The notes below the pieces were generated by a model, which saw only the letters and a program-made list of their open reading frames with translations, had not been told where the DNA came from and ran no database searches. A stretch of DNA of 64,000 nt from assembly GCF_910594985.1 (NCBI RefSeq), contig NZ_CAJVCE010000009.1:186001-250000 (forward strand), given 5' to 3'. Position 1 is the stretch's first letter, and the number at the start of each line of letters is the position of its first letter. Position numbers and translations under genes: made by a program. Source of the DNA: Paenibacillus allorhizosphaerae. GTDB taxonomy: Bacteria; Bacillota; Bacilli; Paenibacillales; NBRC-103111. This document shows, piece by piece, positions 32,649 to 41,253 of the stretch.

Positions 32649-34192
32649 TGGCTGCGGTCCCTTTCTTTCTCCATTTGCTGCCTTCTCAGCATTACGTCGT
32701 TCATGAGTTGTTCTCCCGTTTTTCCCGCAATCTCAAGCGACGCCTCGATAACGGCCGTTAGTCTCGGACTCCGCCCGGCATCCGGCAATAAGGCCAGCTT
32801 GGTGACGAGGATGCCATAGGGCTCCGCCCCGCGGTTCATGCACGGCTGGCAGTAAGCTGCGGAGACGGGTGCGATCCTTGACGAATACACCCCTTCTGCG
32901 GCGTTCGTCCGGCAAACAGCGCACGTCAGTGACGCCGGTTTGCGCCCTGACTCCAGATCCATGGCCGCTTCGATCTCCTTCAATATGCCGCCGATCGGCC
33001 CTCTCAGGACAAGATCAAATAGATCGTCATGCGGCGTCGGTTCATGATTGATGATGATTTTCCTCGCATGCTTTGCAAGGCCCGGCAATTCGTTCATCGG
33101 GGATACTTGAAGCGAGGTCCCGGCAACGATCAGCAGATCGGCGCTTTCCGCCAGCTCGCTTACATGCTCCCAGTGCTTCACCGGATCGCCGAACAACACG
33201 ACATCCGGAAGAAGAATCCCCTCACAGCGCTTTCCTTCGCGAAAGTGAAGCCCCGGCGCATCGGGCTGGTTCATGATATCGAGCGTATTCGCTTCTGCGC
33301 CGCACACCGAACAGCGGGAACGCAGCAGGGCGCCGTGCGGATGAATCACGGCCAAGCTGCCTGATTTCTCGTGCAGATCGTCGACATTTTGGGTGACGAT
33401 GGAGATTTGCTTGCCCATATTCTCCAATCGCGAAAAAAAGGTATGACCGGCATTCGGCTGAATGAAGCCTATAGCCCGGGTTAGCGCTGCTTTTGAATGG
33501 TTTGGAATTATTTCTTCCATAGCATCCGTTAATAGTTGCGTGAAGCTCTCCCAAAATCGCTCGGGATTCGCATCGCGGTATGGTGCGCTCATTGTCACAA
33601 GGTACGACGGGTTCGCCGAAATCGCGCCCGCTCCCGAGCGGAAGTCCGGTACGCCGGATTCCGTGCTTATTCCTGCACCGGTGAAAACGACAATATGGGC
33701 GGCATTTCGAATCCAATCCTTCGCCGTGTTCCGCTTCTCCTTCTCCGGCGCCGAATGCATATGCTCGTAGAGATACCGCTCCTGCTGCTTCCATCTCCGT
33801 TTGCGCACCTCCAGATTCCACCGGATATCCGCGTCCACTGCCCGGTCGACGGCCTGCTTCAGCTGATCCGAGAATGGATACGGATGCTGCAGATCGGCTG
33901 TAAACACGAAAAGATGCCACGACGAGTCGTTAAATCGCAGAAGCGGCGGGATCGGAAGGTCTTGACGGGGCTCCAGCCGCTTGTTGCTGCCGTCAGCGGT
34001 TTGTTCGGCAACCGCATTGGTCCCCCCCTCCGAACGGATCCTCTCCCACGCTTCATCGAACGTATAACCTGCGGTTTCTCCAGTTTTATGATCCTTTAAG
34101 ACAAAGCCCAGATAATCATGGCGATGCAATGTTTTTTTCCAAAACACCAGCGTATGCAGCACCTCGAACCGGCCGTTTGTTTTCAAATCCAT
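32645..34192 (-). CDS. Sirtuin (Sir2-type NAD-dependent deacylase) fused to extra N- and C-terminal domains
   Basis: 515 residues in three parts. Residues ~1-110 contain the block shared with the 30646 protein. The central ~260 residues are a Sir2 domain: 'VVFTGAGISTESGVPDFRSG', 'SIVTQNVDDLHEKSG', the catalytic His in 'VIHPHGALLRSRC', zinc ligands C-x2-C plus 'KRCEG' (one of the usual four cysteines is not obvious), 'ILLPDVVLFGDPV' and 'LLIVAGTSLQVSPMN'. The C-terminal ~90 residues hold a second zinc-ribbon-like motif (C-A-V-C ... C-Q-P-C). Sirtuins remove acyl groups from lysine using NAD; some bacterial forms act in phage defence by consuming NAD. Here the deacylase-type motifs are intact. 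Overlaps the WG gene by 4 bp. Confidence 0.88.
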   Translation of the reverse strand: MDLKTNGRFEVLHTLVFWKKTLHRHDYLGFVLKDHKTGETAGYTFDEAWERIRSEGGTNAVAEQTADGSNKRLEPRQDLPIPPLLRFNDSSWHLFVFTADLQHPYPFSDQLKQAVDRAVDADIRWNLEVRKRRWKQQERYLYEHMHSAPEKEKRNTAKDWIRNAAHIVVFTGAGISTESGVPDFRSGAGAISANPSYLVTMSAPYRDANPERFWESFTQLLTDAMEEIIPNHSKAALTRAIGFIQPNAGHTFFSRLENMGKQISIVTQNVDDLHEKSGSLAVIHPHGALLRSRCSVCGAEANTLDIMNQPDAPGLHFREGKRCEGILLPDVVLFGDPVKHWEHVSELAESADLLIVAGTSLQVSPMNELPGLAKHARKIIINHEPTPHDDLFDLVLRGPIGGILKEIEAAMDLESGRKPASLTCAVCRTNAAEGVYSSRIAPVSAAYCQPCMNRGAEPYGILVTKLALLPDAGRSPRLTAVIEASLEIAGKTGEQLMNDVMLRRQQMEKERDRSH

Positions 34193-34297
34193 CTAACCCC
34201 TCTCATGTGATTTTATCGTAAAGCGTCAGGCTCCTCGGGTCCCTGCCACGTTGCAGTGTTGTAAGCTGCGCATTGATTCCGCCCTATCGTTCTAAAG

Positions 34298-34492
34298 CTA
34301 CATCTTCTCCCAGAACGTACAGCAGGCGCTTGCGAACGTATCTGCCAGGCCATTGACGCCATCCACGTTGCATGCGCCTTGTTCCGCTTGAACCTCAACC
34401 TCCTCCTTGTTGTACGGTACGAGCTTTCTTCTTCCGCCCCAATAAATGCACGTTGCACAGCATTCCATGCCGCGCCAGACCATATATCCCAT
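34298..34492 (-). CDS. Small cysteine-rich protein (64 aa)
   Basis: 64 residues with six cysteines in a pattern typical of a small zinc-binding or disulfide-rich domain: 'MECCATCIYWGGRRK', a central 'GACNVDG' and 'ASACCTFWEKM'. I recall similar short C-x2-C-x-Y-W-G proteins in Firmicutes without a known function. The ATG at 34492 follows GAGGAG by ten bases and lies six bases after the stop of the ankyrin gene, so the two form an operon. Confidence 0.65.
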   Translation of the reverse strand: MGYMVWRGMECCATCIYWGGRRKLVPYNKEEVEVQAEQGACNVDGVNGLADTFASACCTFWEKM

Positions 34493-34498
34493 GCAGGC

Positions 34499-35491
34499 TC
34501 ATCTCCTCGTAAAATAAACGATTCGCTCGTCACCCTTTCGAGCTCCCAACGCTTGCAGCTTTCGTTTGATAGGGGCGTGGCCTTGCATCTCGGCGTAATC
34601 TACGGCGGTCTTTCCCTCGGAATCCCGCGCAGATAGCGCTATTCCATTCGACAGCAATATATCGATGACCGCTTCATGACCGAATTCCGCCGCACACATT
34701 AGCGCCGTTTGCCCTTCCTTCGTTATAAAATGCGAATCGGCACCGTATAAGAGCAGCAGCGTTACGATCCTTGCATCCCCCTCGCAGCAAGCATACATCA
34801 GCGGCGTGCCACTGGATTTGTCGTCGGGCTCATTCGGATCCGCGCCGCGCGCTAACAGCAGCTGAATGGCGTCGTATCGCCGTCTTATGATATATGCTTT
34901 CAGCAGGCCGCAGGGGCGGCAGCCCCTATCGAGCAAATACTTCACGGTATCTACACTCGCCGTTTTAGCTGCATGCGCTAATGGAGTTCCCCGGAATTTG
35001 TCTTGATCTTCCAGGCCATTGCCTATGTCCGCAAAATATCGGACAAGGGCTAGCGCTCCTCTGGCTGCCGCCAGCATGAGCGGCGTCCGGCCTTGACGAT
35101 CCCTCGCCTTAGGGTCCGCACCGCTTCGAATCAGCATATCGATCATTTCGATGCTGTTGCTTTGGATGGCGCTCAGCAGCGGCGTTTCTCCGCGTCCGTT
35201 CGGAAGCTCGGGGTCGGCCCGTTGCCGCAGCATATATTTGGCGGCTTCGTACTTCCCTTGAGATGCAGCCAGCGTCAGCCAAGTTGCCCGATTGGGCAGC
35301 GGTTGATTGAGATCGATAGGAAGCCGCCGAAGCAGCCGCACCATTTCGGCATCCGTCCAAGGTGCCATGCGCATGGCTTCCCATACCATCACCGTCAAAT
35401 CCCCCGATGAATGCTCAAGCATCCTGGAGGCGAGCTCCACACGCCTTTCGCTCGCCGCCTTCGTGAGAAGGCTGGGGAGCGCATCGTTCAA
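34499..35491 (-). CDS. Ankyrin-repeat protein
   Basis: 330 residues with about eight ankyrin repeats from residue ~55 on, for example 'RGETPLLSAIQSNSIEMIDM', 'GRTPLMLAAARGALALVRYF', 'SGTPLMYACCEGDARIVTLL' and 'GQTALMCAAEFGHEAVIDIL'. The unit containing 'GLLKAYIIRRRYDAIQLLLA' is irregular. The first ~50 residues are helical and not repeated. No signal peptide is seen. Ankyrin stacks bind other proteins; the partner is unknown. It is the first gene of a minus-strand unit that continues into the Cys-rich protein, and is separated from genes further upstream by a strong terminator. Confidence 0.85.
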   Translation of the reverse strand: MNDALPSLLTKAASERRVELASRMLEHSSGDLTVMVWEAMRMAPWTDAEMVRLLRRLPIDLNQPLPNRATWLTLAASQGKYEAAKYMLRQRADPELPNGRGETPLLSAIQSNSIEMIDMLIRSGADPKARDRQGRTPLMLAAARGALALVRYFADIGNGLEDQDKFRGTPLAHAAKTASVDTVKYLLDRGCRPCGLLKAYIIRRRYDAIQLLLARGADPNEPDDKSSGTPLMYACCEGDARIVTLLLLYGADSHFITKEGQTALMCAAEFGHEAVIDILLSNGIALSARDSEGKTAVDYAEMQGHAPIKRKLQALGARKGDERIVYFTRR

Positions 35492-35555
35492 TCCATTGTG
35501 AATGGATATATCGATCTCTCCTTCTCTGTTCGTCTGTCATAGCAAATCGCGATAC

Positions 35556-35580
35556 AAAAAGCGCCGTTTCCGGCGCATGC
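35556..35580 (-). terminator. Strong intrinsic terminator
   Basis: On the minus strand GCGCCG-GAAA-CGGCGC forms a perfect six-pair stem with a stable tetraloop followed by TTTTTG. It is placed directly after the stop of the 35591 gene and insulates the ankyrin gene from it. Confidence 0.85.
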
Positions 35581-35590
35581 TTTACATTTG

Positions 35591-36067
35591 TTATTCAATC
35601 GCTTTTCTTCTGCTTGCGGCCGGGCGAGAACACGCAGGACAATGAACATCGTTCACAGATACGACCGTCACCTCATTCGCACACGCCCTGCATAAAGAAG
35701 GATGGAGTTTCTCCTGCTCCGGTGTCTGGGCCGTCACAATGTGCAGATACCGTTCGACCTGCGCACATTCCCGGCAAACGCCCAGCTCCCAGCCAGAATA
35801 CACATAAGGCTTGCTCGAAGCTTGCAGCCCCCTTCTCCCGTGAAGGAATGCGGGAACATACGGCTTGCTCCGGTCGGGGCGCTGCTTCTCCAATTGCAGC
35901 TGCGGGCTGTTTAAGAGCGCTTCCCACATCCGCCTTACTTCGGGATGCTGTTCAGACGCCAGCTCCCGCTCAAGGTCGGAGTAGGCGTCGCGTAGGAATG
36001 TGTCCCCACCCAGCCAATAGCTGCGATGCCAACCGCATTCGCACGTAAGCTCATAGCGGGCGCTCAT
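35591..36067 (-). CDS. Hypothetical zinc-ribbon protein
   Basis: 158 residues. Four C-x-C or C-x2-C knuckles are visible: 'CECGW' near residue 9, 'CRECAQ' near 98, 'CRACANE' near 124 and 'CPACSR' near 143, suggesting two zinc ribbons separated by a charged region. Such proteins usually bind nucleic acid or protein; no family is recognised. Its start overlaps the stop of the upstream 36064 gene by four bases (ATGA), so the two are translated together. Confidence 0.65.
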   Translation of the reverse strand: MSARYELTCECGWHRSYWLGGDTFLRDAYSDLERELASEQHPEVRRMWEALLNSPQLQLEKQRPDRSKPYVPAFLHGRRGLQASSKPYVYSGWELGVCRECAQVERYLHIVTAQTPEQEKLHPSLCRACANEVTVVSVNDVHCPACSRPAASRRKAIE

Positions 36068-36438
36068 TTCGGTTTTTCACCGGCTTCCGCAATCGTTCTG
36101 CCGTCCGGGAATGTCCAGAGCAAAAATCCGCTAGGCTTCCCAGGACCGTCTTTCCCCAGTATGGCCGCTGCCGTCCCGCTCGGACTTCCGCACACCGGCT
36201 TCAGAACCAGGTAACCGTTGGCCTTCTTTTCAAGGTATCCTTCGCGCGTCAGCACATCCAGATTGTCCGGGATCCATCCGCCCGCATGCTTGTCCGTAAA
36301 CATCGAACCGGGCAGCACAATCAGCATCTGCCTCCGCTTGGCCGACTTGTCATAATACCCCTTCGCGGTCTGGTTAAGGTATACATTGGCCTCTACTTTC
36401 CCGACAGCCGCCGGACGAATCGTCAATTGTTTTGTCAT
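36064..36438 (-). CDS. Hypothetical protein, DUF4357-like
   Basis: 124 residues, cytosolic. The pattern 'MLIVLPGSMF', then 'VLTREGYLEKKANGYLVLK', then 'GSPSGTAAAILGKDGPGKPS' and 'FLLWTFPDGRTI' matches the layout I remember for DUF4357 (GS, R-x2-L-I-x2-G, SPSxAA, W-x3-G-x2-L), a small domain often attached to nucleases and methylases. Assignment is by eye. It is followed by the zinc-ribbon gene with a 4 bp overlap. Confidence 0.55.
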   Translation of the reverse strand: MTKQLTIRPAAVGKVEANVYLNQTAKGYYDKSAKRRQMLIVLPGSMFTDKHAGGWIPDNLDVLTREGYLEKKANGYLVLKPVCGSPSGTAAAILGKDGPGKPSGFLLWTFPDGRTIAEAGEKPK

Positions 36439-36475
36439 CTATGTTTCCCCGCTTTCCATTGGTGTGAAGAGAAGA

Positions 36476-36497
36476 AGAGCGGTCGGAAGACCGCTCT
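36476..36497 (-). terminator. Intrinsic terminator after the 36496 gene
   Basis: Minus strand AGAGCGGTC-TTCC-GACCGCTCT followed by TCTTCTCTTC. The stem begins at the stop codon of the 36496 gene and separates it from the 36438 gene. Confidence 0.75.
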
Positions 36498-36837
36498 ATG
36501 AAGCTTTGAGCGAGCAAAACGCTCTGAACCGCATTTCGATTTCACGAATCAGCATTTCATTCGTTGCCCTATTAACTTTCGAATATGCTATAATCACGTC
36601 ATAAACGGATTGAAGCAGCCTTTGATTGAACGGTTTCTCTCCGAGCTCGGATAAAAATTCCCCTTGCAGCTTTCGCGATAAATGGCGGAGCATTTGATTT
36701 TGATAGTAGAGCCGGTCTTTACGGAATCCAATGAGTCTGTTCAAACTCTCCATCTTCCCTTTCCGAACCATCCCAACAATCTCAACCAAATTTTTATCCA
36801 ATCCACATAACCCCTTCCACGTCGTTTGTTTACTCAC
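36496..36837 (-). CDS. Hypothetical helical protein (113 aa)
   Basis: 113 residues, basic and mostly helical ('LVEIVGMVRKGKMESLNRLI', 'DRLYYQNQMLRHLSRKLQGE'). No signal peptide, membrane segment or known motif. It is a single gene with its own terminator, directly downstream of the WYL regulator. No function is proposed. Confidence 0.6.
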   Translation of the reverse strand: MSKQTTWKGLCGLDKNLVEIVGMVRKGKMESLNRLIGFRKDRLYYQNQMLRHLSRKLQGEFLSELGEKPFNQRLLQSVYDVIIAYSKVNRATNEMLIREIEMRFRAFCSLKAS

Positions 36838-36880
36838 TCATTATAGAAGGGGGGTGCCGCACCATATGCGGCTGCTATAA

Positions 36881-37825
36881 TTATTTTTCATATAAATGAT
36901 TCATTTGCCGAAGCTTCTCTCTCATGATCGTCCGAAGCTCCTCCGGGGCGAGAACCTCGACCCATTCCTGCTGTGAGAAGATCCAAAATAAAATGCCTTC
37001 ATAGCCCAAAACGGTCACCTCGACCGTGAGCGAAGCGCCGTCCTCGGACCGGCTAACAACCCGCAGCTCCGGACACTCTCGGCGTAAATATTCCTCCACG
37101 TTAGAGGGAATGCGAAGCCGGACCTTCTTCTCCTCCCCGCTGAACATGTTAAACGACCGATTGTGGTACTCCCCGACCCGGAAAAAATCCGCTCCTTGCT
37201 CGACATAAAACTTCGTTTCGGTCTTCCGCAGGTCCGTCATCCGATCGATCCGGTAGTGCCGCAACATATGATCCTCCCGCTTGCCTAACAAGAAAAAGCT
37301 GCCTTTATGGTAGGTGATCGTGACCGGGGAAAGCTCTCTTAATACAAGCTGCCATCTGTTCGCCGGGTGCGGATACCGAAACGTCACCTTCGTTTGCTTC
37401 ATGATGCTTTCGAATAAGATCTGAATGCTCTTCAGTAGAGGGACGGTCGTTACTTCTTCATAGTAATAATTAAAGCTGTTAAAGAACCTTCGTAATTTCG
37501 ACTGCTCTTCCGCAGAAAATCTTCGAATAAGACGGTCGACCGTCCCGGTGCACTCGTCGCGGTTCAAGCTTCGGCTGTTGTACAGCATCAGGATAATGAA
37601 GAAGACTTCGCCTACGGTAAGCAGGCTTTCTTTGTCCGTCAGCACATACGACTTCCGTACGGAATCGTATTCGACCGACACGCCAAACACGTCGCGGATA
37701 TACCGGATATCCCGCTGAATCGTATCTTTGCTGCAATTGTATTCATGACACAGCTGTTCCACGCTTAAAAAGATTCCCGAAGACAACTGCTTCCATATGG
37801 TTAATACACGAGTGATTGAGTTCAT
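36881..37825 (-). CDS. Transcriptional regulator with HTH and WYL domain
   Basis: 314 residues. The N-terminal ~60 residues are a DeoR/HTH_11-type winged helix ('FLSVEQLCHEYNCSKDTIQR', 'DIRYIRD'). The middle holds a WYL-type ligand-sensing domain ('TITYHKGSFFLLGKREDHML', 'RHYRIDRMTDL') and the end a WCX-like extension ('KKVRLRIPSNVEEYLRRECP', 'LGYEGILFWIFS'). WYL regulators sense small molecules or nucleic acid fragments and often control stress or defence genes. It precedes the 36496 gene by 44 bp and is 85 bp downstream of the 37911 gene. Confidence 0.88.
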   Translation of the reverse strand: MNSITRVLTIWKQLSSGIFLSVEQLCHEYNCSKDTIQRDIRYIRDVFGVSVEYDSVRKSYVLTDKESLLTVGEVFFIILMLYNSRSLNRDECTGTVDRLIRRFSAEEQSKLRRFFNSFNYYYEEVTTVPLLKSIQILFESIMKQTKVTFRYPHPANRWQLVLRELSPVTITYHKGSFFLLGKREDHMLRHYRIDRMTDLRKTETKFYVEQGADFFRVGEYHNRSFNMFSGEEKKVRLRIPSNVEEYLRRECPELRVVSRSEDGASLTVEVTVLGYEGILFWIFSQQEWVEVLAPEELRTIMREKLRQMNHLYEK

Positions 37826-37862
37826 CTAGGATAGGCCCCTTCGTTGCTCCACTGCAGTTACA

Positions 37863-37902
37863 TAAAAAAGATAAAGCCCCGGACTGTATCCGGCTTTATC
37901 CG
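37863..37902 (-). terminator. Intrinsic terminator after the 37911 gene
   Basis: Minus strand GATAAAGCC and GGCTTTATC form a nine-pair stem, with an inner GGATAC/GTCC pairing, followed by TTTTTTAT. It lies ten bases after the 37911 stop codon. Confidence 0.85.
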
Positions 37903-37910
37903 CATCGTCA

Positions 37911-38756
37911 TCAGGAACGATTCTCGTTCATCAGGTTTTCCCTAATATATGCCGTCAGGTCGCGCACTCCCGCGTAGCCCATATGCTCATAACCGAAAAA
38001 GGGACTTAAGACAATTTCCGTCCCCAAACCGACCTTCTGTTTTGAAACGAATATCTTTTTGCCGCTGGGCGACAATACGATCTCATCGAACTCCCGGATT
38101 CCCCATATATGCTCGGCAAGCCGTTTCTTAGCCGGGATATCGCCGACACAGAGCACCAAAGGCACGGGGTAAATGTGAAACAAATCGTTAAAAATTTTAA
38201 TTCGTTTCTCTCTCCAGCTTATGTAAGGATTATCAGACCCGTTGTCGGAGAAGTTGAATGCTTTTAAATAAAGATTTTGTTCCACATTCTCATAAGGTAA
38301 AGGGGATCTTTCATTATTTCGCGGCAGCGGTCTCCAGTCCAAAAGAGCCGTCCGGATACCCGGGCGATTCGAATACAGGCCACCTTCGCTTAGGAACCGC
38401 CTAACATGATTGATTACGGAACGATCTCCGCGTTGAAACCACTTTTGCGGCGACGAATCCTTGTCTTCCAACGCCAAAACCATTCGGGAACATAATCTAA
38501 GAAAAGGACTGACGGGCACCCTCTCGATGCTTCCGGGCTCCCACTCTCCCACCTTCCAATATCCATTCGCCCCATCCCCATTGACCCAACACTCCGGTTT
38601 GGCCTTAAACGGTCCGCAAATGTCCATAATATTCGCTTCTACAGACCTGTCGCCAAGTCCACCCTCATTTGCAAGAAAAATGATGTCCGGTCTTGAAAAA
38701 TCACCATAACCTACATAAGAGAGCAATGAATCGATCTGTTCTTCACTTAAGTACAT
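37911..38756 (-). CDS. Hypothetical protein, possible hydrolase fold
   Basis: 281 residues, cytosolic. 'DFSRPDIIFLANEGGLGD' near residue 20 and 'YPVPLVLCVGDIPAKKRLAE' near residue 195 look like two strands of an alpha/beta fold, the first ending in a glycine-rich loop; an N-terminal helix 'SEEQIDSLLSYVGYG' precedes them. The layout loosely recalls uracil-DNA glycosylase-like proteins, but key motifs are not visible. Stands alone between a terminator and the gene-poor region 38757-39654. Confidence 0.55.
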   Translation of the reverse strand: MYLSEEQIDSLLSYVGYGDFSRPDIIFLANEGGLGDRSVEANIMDICGPFKAKPECWVNGDGANGYWKVGEWEPGSIERVPVSPFLRLCSRMVLALEDKDSSPQKWFQRGDRSVINHVRRFLSEGGLYSNRPGIRTALLDWRPLPRNNERSPLPYENVEQNLYLKAFNFSDNGSDNPYISWREKRIKIFNDLFHIYPVPLVLCVGDIPAKKRLAEHIWGIREFDEIVLSPSGKKIFVSKQKVGLGTEIVLSPFFGYEHMGYAGVRDLTAYIRENLMNENRS

Positions 38757-38961
38757 AAGAAGCTCACTCCAGTGCTGTGGTTATTTGCAATCAAATCTTA
38801 ATCCCCTAGACATGTAATTAGGGGGCAGTAACGATGGTGCTGCAGCCCGGTGATCACAATGAGTGCTTTAGACCCACAGATTACACCTATATTTACAGTT
38901 CATTGGACCCATTCCATGCCGACTGTAATCGAATAATACGACAGAAACCGGGAATTGTCGA

Positions 38962-39006
38962 TAAAAAAAGTCAGTTTCGTTGCGGAAACTGACCTCTTTT
39001 TAAAAA
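38962..39006. terminator. Bidirectional stem-loop
   Basis: GTCAGTTTC-CGTTGC-GGAAACTGAC with AAAAAAA on the left and CTCTTTTTA on the right. It can act on both strands, although no gene ends close by on the plus strand. Confidence 0.7.
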
Positions 39007-39040
39007 GAAAAGACTCGGCATGATTCCATTTGTCCTCATT

Positions 39041-39645
39041 CAAATAAGTTTGCCGCTCCCTCCCTCCTCAAATCCCCCAAACTCCTTGCCCCACATGGCT
39101 CTCCCCCCCTTTCCTCTCCTATTCCTCAACCCGTAGTTGCAAAATAAGTTTGCCGCTGAAACCGGAGATCTACAGGATAAAATCCAGAAAAATTACCAGA
39201 AAACAGCACAAAAAATGCAAAATAAGTTTGATGTAAAGGGCAGGGAAAAATACAGGGGAAGACCAAGGTTGGGAGGGAAATTCATTGAGTTAAACCGATT
39301 GGAAAGAGCATTCAAACAGCTTGAGAAGAGTGATTGGGGATCGGATTGGTAAATGCCTGAAAAAGCATTTGAAAAGGCTAATATGGGTAAAAACGTAGGC
39401 GTGGCAAGGTTTTTTTGATTGGGAATGGCTTGGACTTGCCCTCGTCAGGTTGAGACATATGAGGAAAAATCGTGGCTTTATGTTCCCGCGGCGGAAGATA
39501 GATTTGTCAGTCTGGGAGATCGCTTGAGAAACAAGAAAAGCCGAGCGAAAGTCAGGGCAAATGCCTGATTCCGGCCGCCGGCTCAGCGGCAAACATATTT
39601 TGCTTAGTGCCAGACTTTAAGTGTTCAGTGGCAGACTATTTTTGC
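39041..39645. repeat. Cluster of direct and inverted ~20 bp repeats in a gene-poor region
   Basis: The unit GCAAAATAAGTTTGCCGCTGA occurs at 39137-39159, partly at 39041-39057 and 39216-39230, and inverted at 39583-39606 with one or two mismatches; weaker inverted forms (AGTCTGCCAC) are at 39605-39621 and 39626-39645. The full copies at 39137 and 39583 face each other across about 450 bp, like terminal inverted repeats. The region 38757-39654 has no credible gene; a 71-codon TTG frame at 39137-39352 simply spans two repeats and is Lys/Gln rich. Confidence 0.65.
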
Positions 39646-39654
39646 TGTCTACAA

Positions 39655-41253
39655 CTACTTCCTTACGAGCGACACACAGCATTCCACATGCACCGTATGC
39701 GGAAACATATCCACCGGCTGCACCTCTACGGTGCGATACCCGCCGTCCTCGAGGACGCGCAGATCGCGTGCGAGTGTCGCCGGGTTGCACGACACGTACA
39801 CCACGCGAGCGGGTCGCATCTCAAGGATCGTCTCGAGCAGCGCCGCGTCGCAGCCCTTCCGCGGCGGGTCGACGACGATGACGTCAGGGGCGATGCCCTG
39901 ACGCTTCCACGCGGGGATGACCTCCTCCGCCGCGCCGACCTCGAACTGAACGTTACGCATCCCGTTCAGCAGTGCATTGCGCCGAGCATCGTCAATCGCT
40001 TCGCGGACGATCTCGACGCCGTACACCTCGCGCGCGCTTTGCGCGAGGAACAAAGAGATCGTGCCGATGCCGCAGTAGGCATCGATCACGGTTTCTTCGC
40101 CGCTTAGCCCGGCGTAGTCGAGTGCTTTGCCGTACAGCACCTCGGTCTGTACCGGGTTCACTTGATAGAACGAGCGCGCCGAGATGGCGAAACGGATGTC
40201 TCCGATCGTATCGTAGATCACGTCGCTGCCCCAGAGCACCCGCGTCTCGTCGCCGAAAATGACATTCGTCCGCTCGCGGTTAATGTTCTGGCAAATGCTG
40301 CACACATCAGGGATCGCTTCCCGAATGAGCCCTACAAGCTCATCCGCGTGGGAAATATTCGTGCCATTCGTGACAAGCACGATCATGATCTCGCCGGTGT
40401 TGAAGCCGTAACGTGCGATGACATGGCGCAGCAGACCTTTGCCGCTCGCTTCGTCGTACGGGCGGATGCCGAGTTCCCGGGCGATGTGCTTCACGGCCGC
40501 AACGACGTTATCGTTGTGCTCGTGCTGGATGAGGCACGCCTCCATGTCGATGATGCGGTGGCTGCCCTGCGCATAAAAGCCGCCGATCAGGCCACCCTCT
40601 TCTGAGCCGAGGCCGATCGGAACCTGCGCCTTGTTGCGGTAGCGCCAAGGATCGCTCATGCCGAGCGTCGGATGGACGACGATACCTGTACCGTTCGCTC
40701 CGTCGCCATGGCCAACGCCCGACTCGCCGCCTTGCCGCCCACCGAACTCGTCGCTAACCGCCACCCTCGCTTCCGTCCGCGAAGCCAACGCCTCGTCCGC
40801 ACGCTCCTGCTCCGCCAATCCAGCCGCTCCCGCAACCTGCAGCTTCCCGATCCGCTCCAGGCTGTCCACGACGAGCTGCCGCTTCCAGCGCAGCTGCGCG
40901 TCGTAGCTCATGTGCTGCAGCTGGCAGCCGCCGCACTGCTTATAGATCGGGCACGGCGCGTCCACGCGGTCCGGGCTCGCTTCCACCACTTCCAGCAGCT
41001 TGGCGTAGCCGTACTGCCTTTTGAGCTTGAGCACCTTCGCCCGCACCCGCTCGCCCGGCAAGGCGCCCTGAATAAAAAGGGTAAAGCCGTTCACACGGCC
41101 TACCCCTTCTCCGTCATGTCCGATGCCGATGACATCTGCGATATATTCTTCGTTCTTCGCGACGGGCAGTCCGCTGAGATCGGCCGTTGCCGTACCCGCG
41201 GCGGCTTGTCCGGCCCGTCCGCCGAAGCCGCGCTTATTGCTCTTCCTGCTCAT
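39655..41253 (-). CDS. rlmD: 23S rRNA (uracil-C5)-methyltransferase, RlmD/RumA type
   Basis: 532 residues. A TRAM domain (about 30-95, '[20 protein letters not shown]') is followed by the [4Fe-4S] cysteines '[14 protein letters not shown]' and, later, the class I methyltransferase fold with '[16 protein letters not shown]', '[14 protein letters not shown]' and the nucleophile in '[15 protein letters not shown]'. It methylates a uracil in 23S rRNA using SAM. Between the cluster region and the catalytic half, about residues 130-180 form an Ala/Gly/Glu-rich insertion not typical of the family. Firmicutes carry related copies (RlmCD), so the exact target base is uncertain. It overlaps the lipid-kinase gene by 20 bp. 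Confidence 0.9.
   Translation of the reverse strand: MSRKSNKRGFGGRAGQAAAGTATADLSGLPVAKNEEYIADVIGIGHDGEGVGRVNGFTLFIQGALPGERVRAKVLKLKRQYGYAKLLEVVEASPDRVDAPCPIYKQCGGCQLQHMSYDAQLRWKRQLVVDSLERIGKLQVAGAAGLAEQERADEALASRTEARVAVSDEFGGRQGGESGVGHGDGANGTGIVVHPTLGMSDPWRYRNKAQVPIGLGSEEGGLIGGFYAQGSHRIIDMEACLIQHEHNDNVVAAVKHIARELGIRPYDEASGKGLLRHVIARYGFNTGEIMIVLVTNGTNISHADELVGLIREAIPDVCSICQNINRERTNVIFGDETRVLWGSDVIYDTIGDIRFAISARSFYQVNPVQTEVLYGKALDYAGLSGEETVIDAYCGIGTISLFLAQSAREVYGVEIVREAIDDARRNALLNGMRNVQFEVGAAEEVIPAWKRQGIAPDVIVVDPPRKGCDAALLETILEMRPARVVYVSCNPATLARDLRVLEDGGYRTVEVQPVDMFPHTVHVECCVSLVRK

Noticed and set aside
32645..34192. Sirtuin as a known Thoeris or DSR defence protein
   Set aside because: Its motifs are of the deacylase class, and no TIR, HerA or other named defence partner is present; only a general defence hypothesis is kept.
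34213..34533. 106-codon minus-strand frame overlapping the Cys-rich gene
   Set aside because: The alternative frame at 34298-34492 has a ribosome site, conserved-looking cysteine spacing and fits the operon, so this longer frame is a shadow.
39137..39352. 71-codon TTG frame in the repeat region as a gene
   Set aside because: No ribosome site; it spans two copies of the same DNA repeat and is low-complexity, so it is better explained by the repeat.
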